A stretch of 19,941 bases of DNA from Galbitalea sp036271795 (GTDB lineage Bacteria; Actinomycetota; Actinomycetes; Actinomycetales; Microbacteriaceae), in NCBI GenBank assembly GCA_036271795.1, contig DATAZY010000027.1, forward strand, positions 1 through 19,941. Direction: 5' to 3'. Both the position numbers and the translations under genes were made by a program. Below, in pieces: positions 1 through 6,455 of the stretch. The notes under the pieces are model-generated. The model saw nothing but the letters and a program-made list of their open reading frames with translations, was not told where the DNA came from and searched no databases. The first letter of the stretch is position 1. Each line of letters starts with the position of its first letter.

Positions 1-117
1 TTCGGCGGCCATAGCGAGAGGGAAACGCCCGGTCACATTCCGAACCCGGAAGCTAAGACTCTCTGCGCCGATGGTACTGCAAGGGGGACCTTGTGGGAGA
101 GTAGGACACCGCCGGAC
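1..117 (+). rRNA. rrf: 5S ribosomal RNA (5' end possibly 1-2 nt outside the window)
   Basis: This is the 5S component of the large ribosomal subunit. The sequence carries the standard bacterial 5S blocks: the loop segment around 33-56 (cacattccgaacccggaagc), the atggtactgc block at 71-80, and the gtgggagagtagga block at 93-106. The two ends pair as helix I: bases 1-8 pair with 109-116 with one G-U pair. This fixes the gene at about 1-117 and suggests that the true first base lies just outside the window. It is presumably the last gene of a 16S-23S-5S operon to the left. A strong inverted repeat follows at once. Confidence 0.95.
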
Positions 118-126
118 TTCTTTGTG

Positions 127-170
127 AAATGGCCACCCAGGCTGCTGAAATGCGCCGTGGGTGGCCATTT
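127..170 (+). terminator. Stem-loop terminator of the rRNA operon
   Basis: A perfect 13-bp inverted repeat has arms aaatggccaccca (127-139) and tgggtggccattt (158-170) with an 18-nt loop. It starts 10 nt after the 5S end. The stem has a GC-rich core with A at the 5' foot and T at the 3' foot, so it could work as a factor-independent terminator in either direction. The T run is only three bases. The next gene starts 30 nt further on. Confidence 0.8.
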
Positions 171-188
171 CGCGTTAACAAGACGAGA

Positions 189-194
189 GAGAAT
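189..194 (+). promoter_or_regulatory. -10-like box (gagaat) 6 nt before the start of the TPR-like gene
   Basis: The hexamer gagaat has A at position 2 and T at position 6, the two most conserved bases of the -10 element. It ends 6 nt before the ATG at 201, so a transcript from it would be leaderless or nearly so. No -35 match is visible. A promoter is expected here because the preceding stem-loop should stop rRNA transcription. The overlapping gagagagaa could instead be a weak ribosome binding site. Confidence 0.2.
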
Positions 195-200
195 TGCCAC

Positions 201-1160
201 ATGTCCGACTCACCTGATCGCGCCCCGCGCGACAACGACCGTCGTCCGGGCAATGGTCGGCCGGCGGGTCCTCGTGGTGACTCGTCGCGTCCGTATAAGG
301 GAAAGCCCTCCGCCTCTGGTCGTCCCGCTCGCGAAGGCGAGAAGCGACTGTGGACGAAGGGTGGGGCTCCGGCCCGCGGCGACCGGGATGCCCGCGAGCG
401 CGAGACGCCCGAGGATCGCGACCCTTTCGGCACCAGATCAGTGCGATCGCGCCACGATGATCCTCTCATCCCGGAAGGCGTAACAGGCAACGAGCTGGAT
501 CGAATTGCACGCAACGAACTCAAGACTTTGAGCAAGGAAAATGCGGATGGCGTGGCACTTCACCTGGTCATGGCCGCCCGCCTGATCGAAGCGGATCCGG
601 CTCTTGCTCACCAGCATGCGATCTCTGCGGCTCGTCGCGCCGGCCGCATCGGTGTCGTGCGCGAGACGCTCGCGATCACCGCGTACGCGACCGGCGACTA
701 CGCCCTCGCTTTGCGGGAGCTGCGAACCTATCGACGCATCACAGGCCGCAACGACCAACTGCCGATGATGGTGGACAGCGAGCGCGGCCTCGGTCGTCCG
801 GAGAAAGCGCTCGAAGAGGGTCGCTCGGTTCCGAAGGGTTCCCTGCCTCCCGAGGTTCGAGTCGAGCTCGCAATCGCGATGTCGGGCGCGCGGCTCGATC
901 TAGGACAAAACGAGCAGGCTCTTGCGGAGCTGGAGATACCGGAGCTCGACCCGAAGACCGCGTTTGCCTACAGTCCCGCCCTGTTCGACGCCTATGCGAC
1001 CGTTCTCGAGGAACTGGGTCGGAACGCCGAGGCCGAGGAGTGGTATGAGCGGTCTGAGCGGGCATCCGATGCTCTCGACCAGGCCGAGAACCCCGGGGAC
1101 GTCGACGTCATCGAAGTAATCGAGCTCGAGGACGACGACGACCAGAGCGCCGATGACTGA
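201..1160 (+). CDS. Charged TPR-like protein of unknown function (Rv1691-type position)
   Basis: The 319-residue product has three parts. Residues 1 to about 95 are rich in Arg, Gly, Pro, Asp and Ser, low in hydrophobic residues and probably disordered. The middle, about 110 to 295, is helical with TPR-like pairs (for example ATGDYALALRELRTYRR and LGRNAEAEEWYERS). The tail is acidic and ends IELEDDDDQSADD. No catalytic motif, signal peptide or membrane segment is visible. The reading frame is open back to an ATG at 129, but that codon lies inside the rRNA terminator, so I chose the ATG at 201. The gene overlaps the phosphatase gene by 8 nt. In M. tuberculosis a conserved hypothetical protein (Rv1691) holds the same place before Rv1692. 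TPR-type repeats usually bind proteins; an RNA or ribosome-related role is only a guess from the basic N terminus and the rRNA neighbour. Confidence 0.85.
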   Translation: MSDSPDRAPRDNDRRPGNGRPAGPRGDSSRPYKGKPSASGRPAREGEKRLWTKGGAPARGDRDARERETPEDRDPFGTRSVRSRHDDPLIPEGVTGNELDRIARNELKTLSKENADGVALHLVMAARLIEADPALAHQHAISAARRAGRIGVVRETLAITAYATGDYALALRELRTYRRITGRNDQLPMMVDSERGLGRPEKALEEGRSVPKGSLPPEVRVELAIAMSGARLDLGQNEQALAELEIPELDPKTAFAYSPALFDAYATVLEELGRNAEAEEWYERSERASDALDQAENPGDVDVIEVIELEDDDDQSADD

Positions 1161-2166
1161 GGCGACCCCTCTCGACGGTGTTGACCTGATCCTCGCCGAC
1201 CTGGATGGAGTGATCTACACCGGCAGGCACCCGCTTCCGCACGCGGTCGAGAGCATCAATCGCGCGGCGGAATCGATCCAGGTGGGGTACATCACCAACA
1301 ATGCGTCGCGCACGCCGACATCGGTGGCGGAACACCTGACGAGTCTCGGACTGACGGTTTCGCCGGACAGCGTGGTGACTTCGCCGCAGGCGGCGATCAA
1401 GATACTGGTCGGCCTGGTTCCTGCGGGCTCGACGATTCTGGTGGTGGGGGGTGAAGGACTACTCGAGGTCGTTCGAGCAGCCGGCTTCGTGTCGACTGAT
1501 TCCGCCGATGATCAGCCCGCCGCAGTCATTCAGGGATTCTCGCCCGACGTTGGCTGGCGGCAACTCGCCGAGGCGTCCTACGCGCTGGCCCGCGATGCCG
1601 AGGGCAACGGGATCCCGTGGGTGGCAACCAATACGGATTGGTCGATCCCGCAGGAGCGCGGCATCGCGCCCGGAAACGGCACGCTTGTGTCAGCGGTTCA
1701 TTCTGCAGTCGGCATCCTTCCCGTGGTCGCGGGCAAGCCGGAGCGACCAATTTTCGACGAGGCTATTGCGCGGTTCGGCGCTGCTCACCCGGTATTCATC
1801 GGTGACCGTCTCGACACCGACATCCTTGGCGCGAATCGAGCGGGAATTCCTTCGATCATGGTCCTGACCGGCATCGATGGCGCGAAGCAGGTGATCGCGG
1901 CCGCGCCCGAGGAGCGGCCGCACTTCCTGCTCGAAGACTTGCGCGGGTTGGATGAGCCCTATCCGGTGATCGAGGCGGGCGAGGATTCCGACGGCTCGAT
2001 CGTGACGAAGGTTGGCGACGCGATCGTGCGTCGTCGCGAAACCACGTTGACGATCGAGCAGGCAGGCGAGCGTCGGATCAATTTGGTCCGGGCGGGCGCC
2101 GCGGCGGTCTGGACCTCCGGCATTGCGATCTACGCGTTCGATGTCCCGGCCGAACTATATTCTTGA
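1153..2166 (+). CDS. HAD-IIA family phosphatase, probable glycerol-3-phosphate phosphatase (Rv1692-like)
   Basis: The 337-residue product is a HAD hydrolase with a C2 cap (NagD/PGP type). Motif I is DLDGVIYTG at residues 16-24, where the first Asp should be the nucleophile and the second the acid/base. Motif II falls in YITNNAS. The motif III lysine is in AGKPERP. Motif IV is FIGDRLDTDILGANRAG, which supplies the Mg-binding acids. The M. tuberculosis protein in the same place, Rv1692, is a D,L-glycerol-3-phosphate phosphatase in phospholipid recycling; shared position and length (about 350 residues) suggest the same role here, but substrate choice cannot be read from sequence. About 70 residues follow the HAD core, a C-terminal extension absent from short NagD proteins. 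The start ATG at 1153 overlaps the previous gene by 8 nt. The enzyme should be cytoplasmic. Confidence 0.9.
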   Translation: MTEATPLDGVDLILADLDGVIYTGRHPLPHAVESINRAAESIQVGYITNNASRTPTSVAEHLTSLGLTVSPDSVVTSPQAAIKILVGLVPAGSTILVVGGEGLLEVVRAAGFVSTDSADDQPAAVIQGFSPDVGWRQLAEASYALARDAEGNGIPWVATNTDWSIPQERGIAPGNGTLVSAVHSAVGILPVVAGKPERPIFDEAIARFGAAHPVFIGDRLDTDILGANRAGIPSIMVLTGIDGAKQVIAAAPEERPHFLLEDLRGLDEPYPVIEAGEDSDGSIVTKVGDAIVRRRETTLTIEQAGERRINLVRAGAAAVWTSGIAIYAFDVPAELYS

Positions 2167-2171
2167 ATATC

Positions 2172-2384
2172 GTGGCCGACACCGAGAGCACTGAGATCGA
2201 GAGCACTGTGTCAGAGGGTGCTGTGTCAAAGCACGCAGGGGGCAGCGAAGAAACCAACGCGCTGCTTTCGCGGCTGCGCCTGATTGAGGACCAGCCGCTC
2301 GAGTCGAGGGCGGCCGCGTTCGCGCAGATCCACGAGGAACTGCAGACGAGGCTCGACAGCGGGGACGCCAGCGCCGGTGCCTGA
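2172..2384 (+). CDS. Small acidic protein between the HAD phosphatase and tlyA (Rv1693-type position)
   Basis: The gene encodes about 70 residues. The N-terminal 25 are rich in Glu, Ser and Thr (ADTESTEIESTVSEG). The C-terminal half predicts as one long amphipathic helix (NALLSRLRLIEDQPLES ... FAQIHEELQTRLDSG). There is no signal peptide, cysteine cluster or known domain. Starts: a TTG at 2163 overlaps the upstream stop as TTGA, and an in-frame GTG at 2172 lies 5 nt after it; I give the GTG, but either is possible. The end overlaps the tlyA start by 8 nt, so it should be translated in the same series. M. tuberculosis has a small ORF (Rv1693) in the same slot, which argues for a real gene. Function unknown. 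Confidence 0.75.
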   Translation: MADTESTEIESTVSEGAVSKHAGGSEETNALLSRLRLIEDQPLESRAAAFAQIHEELQTRLDSGDASAGA

Positions 2385-3186
2385 CTCGCGGCTCGACGCC
2401 GCACTCGGCGAGCGAGGACTCGCGCGTTCGAGGACCCATGCCGCGAAGCTGATCGCCGACGGTATGGTCACGGTGGATGGCGTCGCGCAGGCGAAGCCGT
2501 CGTTTCGCGTTCGCGAGTCCGCCCGGATTGTCGTTGCCGGAGCCGACCACTACGTGAGTCGGGCCGCTCACAAGCTGATCGCCGCCCTGGACGCGTTCGC
2601 GATCGATCCTCGAGGGCAGGTCGCGCTCGATGCAGGCGCGTCCACCGGCGGGTTCAGCCAGGTTCTTCTCGAACGCGGCGCCGCCCGCATCCTCGCGATC
2701 GATGTCGGCCACGGGCAGCTGGCTTCCGAAATTCAGGACAACGATTCGGTCATTGCGGTCGAAGGCTTCAACGTTCGCGAGCTGACGGCGAAGTGGGTCG
2801 AAGACCGGTTGCAATCTCCTGAGTTCCGAAAGCCGGGACTGCCAACGCTCGTCGTTGCAGACCTGTCCTTTATTTCGCTCGGGCTGGTGCTGCAGTCGTT
2901 GCGCGACTCCGTCGATCCCGCGGCGGATTTTGTTCTGCTGGTCAAGCCGCAGTTTGAGGTTGGTCGGGGTGGAATTCGCGAGGGAATCGTTCGCGATTCC
3001 GGTGCGCGGCAGGATGCCGTGACCAATGTCCTCTGGGCGGCCTGGGATCTGGGCATGCCGACCGCGGGCATCATCCCGTCTCCAATCGCCGGAAGTTCCG
3101 GCAATCGTGAGTATCTGGTCTGGCTGAGCCGTGCATCCGGCAGCAACCCGACCGAGTGGATCGATACCGTCACGGGGCTGGTCTGA
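2377..3186 (+). CDS. tlyA: TlyA family rRNA (cytidine-2'-O)-methyltransferase
   Basis: The 269-residue product matches the length and layout of M. tuberculosis TlyA (268), which 2'-O-methylates C1409 of 16S and C1920 of 23S rRNA and is needed for capreomycin sensitivity. An N-terminal S4 RNA-binding domain (about residues 3-58: SRLDAALGERGLARSRTHAA) precedes an FtsJ-like methyltransferase fold. The SAM-binding motif is DAGASTGGF (85-93). The catalytic tetrad can be placed: Lys66 in SRAAHKL, Asp in VVADLSFISL, Lys in LLVKPQFEVG and an acidic residue near GNREYLVW. The GTG start at 2377 has a purine-rich sequence upstream (agcgggga) and gives the expected first residues; the frame is open further upstream but inside the previous gene. 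The four residues linking the domains differ from the RAWV of the TB enzyme. Confidence 0.95.
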   Translation: MPDSRLDAALGERGLARSRTHAAKLIADGMVTVDGVAQAKPSFRVRESARIVVAGADHYVSRAAHKLIAALDAFAIDPRGQVALDAGASTGGFSQVLLERGAARILAIDVGHGQLASEIQDNDSVIAVEGFNVRELTAKWVEDRLQSPEFRKPGLPTLVVADLSFISLGLVLQSLRDSVDPAADFVLLVKPQFEVGRGGIREGIVRDSGARQDAVTNVLWAAWDLGMPTAGIIPSPIAGSSGNREYLVWLSRASGSNPTEWIDTVTGLV

Positions 3187-3232
3187 TTCTCCACACGCAC
3201 GGTTCCGACCTCCGCGGCGCCAGCCAATCAGA

Positions 3233-3238
3233 CAGAAT
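3233..3238 (+). promoter_or_regulatory. -10-like box (cagaat) 6 nt before nadK
   Basis: The 58-nt gap between tlyA and nadK has no ribosome binding site near the ATG. It holds cagaat ending 6 nt before the start, with the conserved A2 and T6 of a -10 element. This would give a leaderless or nearly leaderless nadK transcript. No -35 element is seen, and read-through from tlyA remains possible. Confidence 0.2.
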
Positions 3239-3244
3239 GGATGC

Positions 3245-4168
3245 ATGGGCCCAAGCGCAGACCGGCACGTTCTGATCGTCGCGCACACTGGTCGCGATGA
3301 TTCGCTCGAAGCCGCGGTCGGGGTCTGCCGACAGCTACAGGCCGCTGGGCTCACTCCCGTTCTCAACAGCGAGGAGTATGACGACCTTCTTCGCTTCGCC
3401 CCGGACCTGTCCCCCGTCGCGATGCTGGGCGAGCAGGTTCCGATTCAGGACCTCGAGATCGTCATCGTGCTGGGCGGCGACGGCACCATCCTGCGTGCCG
3501 CAGAACTTACGCGCGGTTGCGGGGCTCCGCTGCTCGGAGTCAACCTGGGGCACGTCGGATTCCTGGCCGAGAGCGAGCGCGAGAACCTGACGGCAACGGT
3601 CGCGCGCGTTCTGGCTCGCGACTACGAGGTCGAGGAGCGCATGACGCTCAGCGTTCGGGTCAAGGTCGACTCTGAGGTCGTCTACGAAACCTGGGCTCTC
3701 AACGAGGCGACCGTAGAGAAAGCAAGTCGCGAGCGCATGCTCGAGGTCGTCATCGAGGTGGATGGCAGACCGCTGTCGTCATTCGGCTGTGACGGTGTCG
3801 TCATGTCGACGCCGACCGGTTCGACGGCGTATTCCTTTTCCGCCGGAGGACCGGTGGTCTGGCCCAGCGTCGACGCGATGCTGCTGGTGCCGCTGAGCCC
3901 GCACGCCCTGTTCGCTCGTCCACTGGTGGTTGGCCCGCAGTCGTCCCTGGCTGTCGAGGTTCTCGACCGCACCCAGGGCACGGGCGTTCTCTGGTGCGAT
4001 GGTCGCCGCACGCACGACCTTCCGCGCGGTGCCCGTGTCGTGGTGCGCCGCTCGCCGATCCCGGTTCGACTGGCCAGGCTCACGAGCGGACCGTTCACCG
4101 ATCGGCTGGTACACAAGTTCAACCTTCCCGTCGACGGTTGGCGCGGCGAGGGGGCCGGCCGAGCGTGA
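3245..4168 (+). CDS. nadK: NAD kinase (ATP- or polyphosphate-dependent)
   Basis: The cytoplasmic enzyme phosphorylates NAD to NADP and so feeds reductive biosynthesis. The product is 307 residues, the size of M. tuberculosis PpnK (307). The family signatures are in order: GGDGT at 77-81, with the catalytic Asp79; NLGHVGFLAE, which binds NAD; NEATVEK; and the long conserved block GDGVVMSTPTGSTAYSFSAG, which shapes the active site. I chose the ATG at 3245 because it gives the expected short N terminus; an in-frame upstream extension would run into tlyA. The end overlaps recN by 4 nt (GTGA). The tlyA-nadK-recN order is conserved across Actinobacteria. Confidence 0.95.
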   Translation: MGPSADRHVLIVAHTGRDDSLEAAVGVCRQLQAAGLTPVLNSEEYDDLLRFAPDLSPVAMLGEQVPIQDLEIVIVLGGDGTILRAAELTRGCGAPLLGVNLGHVGFLAESERENLTATVARVLARDYEVEERMTLSVRVKVDSEVVYETWALNEATVEKASRERMLEVVIEVDGRPLSSFGCDGVVMSTPTGSTAYSFSAGGPVVWPSVDAMLLVPLSPHALFARPLVVGPQSSLAVEVLDRTQGTGVLWCDGRRTHDLPRGARVVVRRSPIPVRLARLTSGPFTDRLVHKFNLPVDGWRGEGAGRA

Positions 4169-5880
4169 TCGAGGAGATCTCCATCCGCGGTCTCGGTGTC
4201 ATCGGCGAGGCGACTCTTCCGATTGGTCCGGGGTTCACTGCGCTGACTGGCGAGACGGGTGCAGGCAAGACCATGGTCGTCACCGCATTGGGCCTGCTGC
4301 TGGGCGAGCGCGCGGACACGGCGGCCATTCGCTCCGGATCGAGCCAGGCGGTGGTCGAGGGGCACTGGCTGGTTGATGCGACCGGCAGCGTTGCCAATCG
4401 CGTTCGGGATGCGGGAGGCGATCTGGATGCCGTGCCCGGCTCGAACGAGGCGGGGCTCCTTCTGAGTCGGTCGATTTCCACCGAAGGACGGAGCCGCGCG
4501 GCGGTCGGCGGTCGCTCCGCGCCGGTCGGTGTCCTCAACGAGATCGGCCAGCAGCTGGTGGTCGTGCATGGACAGTCGGACCAGATTCGGCTTCGATCTG
4601 CGACGGCGCAGCGTGAAGCCCTCGACCGTTTTGCCGGTCAGGATGTCGCAACGGTCCTCGGCAATTACCAGTCCGTCTATGCCCGCTGGCTCTCGGCCCA
4701 GAGCGAGCTCGATCTGCTGGTGGTTGAACGTGATCGGCGATCCCAGGAGGCCGACGATCTGCGGCTGGCCATCGACGAGATCGAACGGGTTTCTCCGCGG
4801 CGCGGCGAAGACATCGAACTCGCAGAGCGCGCAGACCGCCTCACCAATCTGGAGGATCTTCGACTCGCTGCCGCGCAGGCGCAGCAGCTGGTGTCATCCC
4901 AACTTGGTGACGACGCGGGTGACGTGCTTGGGTTGCTCGACTCGGCGCGGCGTCAACTCGACCGCGTTGCCGACCACGATCCAGCGCTCGAGGTCATCGC
5001 GCAGGCGCTCGGCAATGCGACGATCCTGGTCACCGAGATCTCATCCCAGCTCGCCACTTACCTGAGTGACCTCGACGCCGATGGCGGTCGTGAACTCGAG
5101 ACCGTGCAGGAGCGCAGGGCGGAGCTGGCGGCTCTCGTTCGCCGCTTCGGTCCCACGCTCGATACCGCGATCGAATATCTGGACACCGGATCCGGCCGGT
5201 TGCTCGAGCTCGACAATGATTCCGACCGGATCGAGGCGCTTCGCGCCGAGGTGGAGAACGATCGAGGCCACATCGTCGAGCTGGCTGCCAAGCTCAGTGC
5301 GGTACGGTCGCGCCACGCCGCACAACTGTCCGAACGCGTTACCGCAGAACTGAGCGCTCTCGCCATGGGTGGAGCGGAACTGACGGTCGAGGTCGAGGAC
5401 CGCCCCGACTATTCGCAGACGGGCAAAGACCAGGTCTCGTTCCTGCTTCGACCCCATGCCGGGTCAGATCCGCGGCCGCTGGCGCGCGGAGCATCAGGGG
5501 GAGAATTGTCGCGGGTGATGCTCGCAATAGAGGTGGTGATTGCCGGGAGCGATCCGGTGCCGACTTTCATCTTCGATGAGGTGGATGCTGGGGTCGGCGG
5601 AGCGAGCGCCACCGAAATCGGTCGCCGGCTGGCCACGCTCGCGCAGTCGGCCCAGGTCATCGTGGTTACTCACCTCGCCCAGGTTGCGGCGTTCGCCAAC
5701 AATCACCTGAGCGTCGTGAAGGACAGCGATGGATCGGTCACCGAAAGCAGCGTTCGTCAACTTCATGGCGACGAACGAGTCGCCGAGATGGCGCGCCTGC
5801 TCTCCGGCCTACCCGACTCGGAGAGCGGCCTGACCCATGCGCGCGAGCTGCTCGATCTGGCTCGGACGGCAGCGCACTGA
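4165..5880 (+). CDS. recN: DNA repair protein RecN (SMC-like ATPase)
   Basis: RecN is a cohesin-like ATPase that acts in double-strand break repair. The 571-residue protein has the split ABC ATPase head: Walker A GETGAGKT at residues 29-36 near the N terminus, and signature RGASGGELSRVMLAIEVV followed by Walker B FIFDEVDAGVGG and the H-loop VTHLAQVAAFA near the C terminus. Between them, about residues 150-370, the sequence is rich in Leu, Glu, Arg and Ala heptads, as expected for the antiparallel coiled coil. The length is usual for the family. The GTG start at 4165 overlaps the nadK stop (GTGA); the frame is open further upstream inside nadK. It is followed 2 nt later by a P-loop gene. No SOS box is evident in the short junction, so it is probably expressed with nadK. 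Confidence 0.96.
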   Translation: MIEEISIRGLGVIGEATLPIGPGFTALTGETGAGKTMVVTALGLLLGERADTAAIRSGSSQAVVEGHWLVDATGSVANRVRDAGGDLDAVPGSNEAGLLLSRSISTEGRSRAAVGGRSAPVGVLNEIGQQLVVVHGQSDQIRLRSATAQREALDRFAGQDVATVLGNYQSVYARWLSAQSELDLLVVERDRRSQEADDLRLAIDEIERVSPRRGEDIELAERADRLTNLEDLRLAAAQAQQLVSSQLGDDAGDVLGLLDSARRQLDRVADHDPALEVIAQALGNATILVTEISSQLATYLSDLDADGGRELETVQERRAELAALVRRFGPTLDTAIEYLDTGSGRLLELDNDSDRIEALRAEVENDRGHIVELAAKLSAVRSRHAAQLSERVTAELSALAMGGAELTVEVEDRPDYSQTGKDQVSFLLRPHAGSDPRPLARGASGGELSRVMLAIEVVIAGSDPVPTFIFDEVDAGVGGASATEIGRRLATLAQSAQVIVVTHLAQVAAFANNHLSVVKDSDGSVTESSVRQLHGDERVAEMARLLSGLPDSESGLTHARELLDLARTAAH

Positions 5881-5882
5881 GC

Positions 5883-6455
5883 GTGCGCGCACTTCTGATC
5901 AACGGTACGGTCGGGGTAGGCAAGACGTCGGTCGCGGAATCCGTCGGCATGCTGCTCGGGTTGGACGGTGTGCCGCACGCGATAGTCGATTTTGACTGGC
6001 TTCGGCGGGTCTGGCCCGCGCCAGTCGACGACCGATTCAACGAAAGACTCGCGCTCGTCAATCTCGCCTCGATGGTGCTGAACTTCGCGGACGTCGGCAT
6101 CGACCTTCTGGTGATTGCCGGAGTCGTGGAGTCCCTCGAACACCGGCAGGCGATCACAGTTGCGATCGGCGGGCACGTGTGGTCCTGTCGGCTGACCGTC
6201 GACCCGGCGGAGGGCGAAGCGCGCCTGCGCGACCGTCACCGCGACGACGAGAACGCACTCGCCTGGCACCTCTACCGCTTCGGCGAACTCGATGCGACGC
6301 TTCGCGAGGCTGCGTTGGATGACGTCGTCGTCGATACGACCGGTGTCAGGGTGCAGGTGGTGGCCCGACGAATCCTGGAACTCTTCGATGGCCGGGCCGA
6401 TCCGTCAGAGGTTGGAATGCCATCGGACGAGCCGAACGAGGCTGACGTCGAATGA
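5883..6455 (+). CDS. P-loop NTPase, small-molecule-kinase-like, substrate unknown
   Basis: The product is 190 residues. It opens with strand plus Walker A, LLINGTVGVGKTSVA (P-loop at residues 8-15). It continues with VDFDWLRRVWP (about 38-48), probably the substrate-binding Asp region. A hydrophobic strand follows (DLLVIAGVVES, like the strand that carries Walker B in kinases). Then comes an Arg-rich lid, EARLRDRHRDDE, and a C-terminal VVVDTTG strand. This is the layout of single-domain P-loop kinases (shikimate, gluconate or adenylylsulfate kinase fold) and of actinobacterial proteins annotated only as AAA ATPase. GTG start, 2 nt after recN; the end overlaps the GNAT gene by 4 nt (ATGA), so the two are probably co-translated. 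In M. tuberculosis this interval holds steA and mctB instead. Kinase activity is inferred from the fold; the substrate is unknown. Confidence 0.85.
   Translation: MRALLINGTVGVGKTSVAESVGMLLGLDGVPHAIVDFDWLRRVWPAPVDDRFNERLALVNLASMVLNFADVGIDLLVIAGVVESLEHRQAITVAIGGHVWSCRLTVDPAEGEARLRDRHRDDENALAWHLYRFGELDATLREAALDDVVVDTTGVRVQVVARRILELFDGRADPSEVGMPSDEPNEADVE

Noticed and set aside
129..200. N-terminal extension of the TPR-like gene to the ATG at 129
   Set aside because: The extra 24 codons lie inside the rRNA terminator stem-loop and have no ribosome binding site; the ATG at 201 gives a sensible start.
2155..3366. Minus-strand frame of 403 codons opposite tlyA
   Set aside because: It covers tlyA and both gene junctions with a low-complexity Arg/Ser-rich product, typical of a GC-rich shadow frame.
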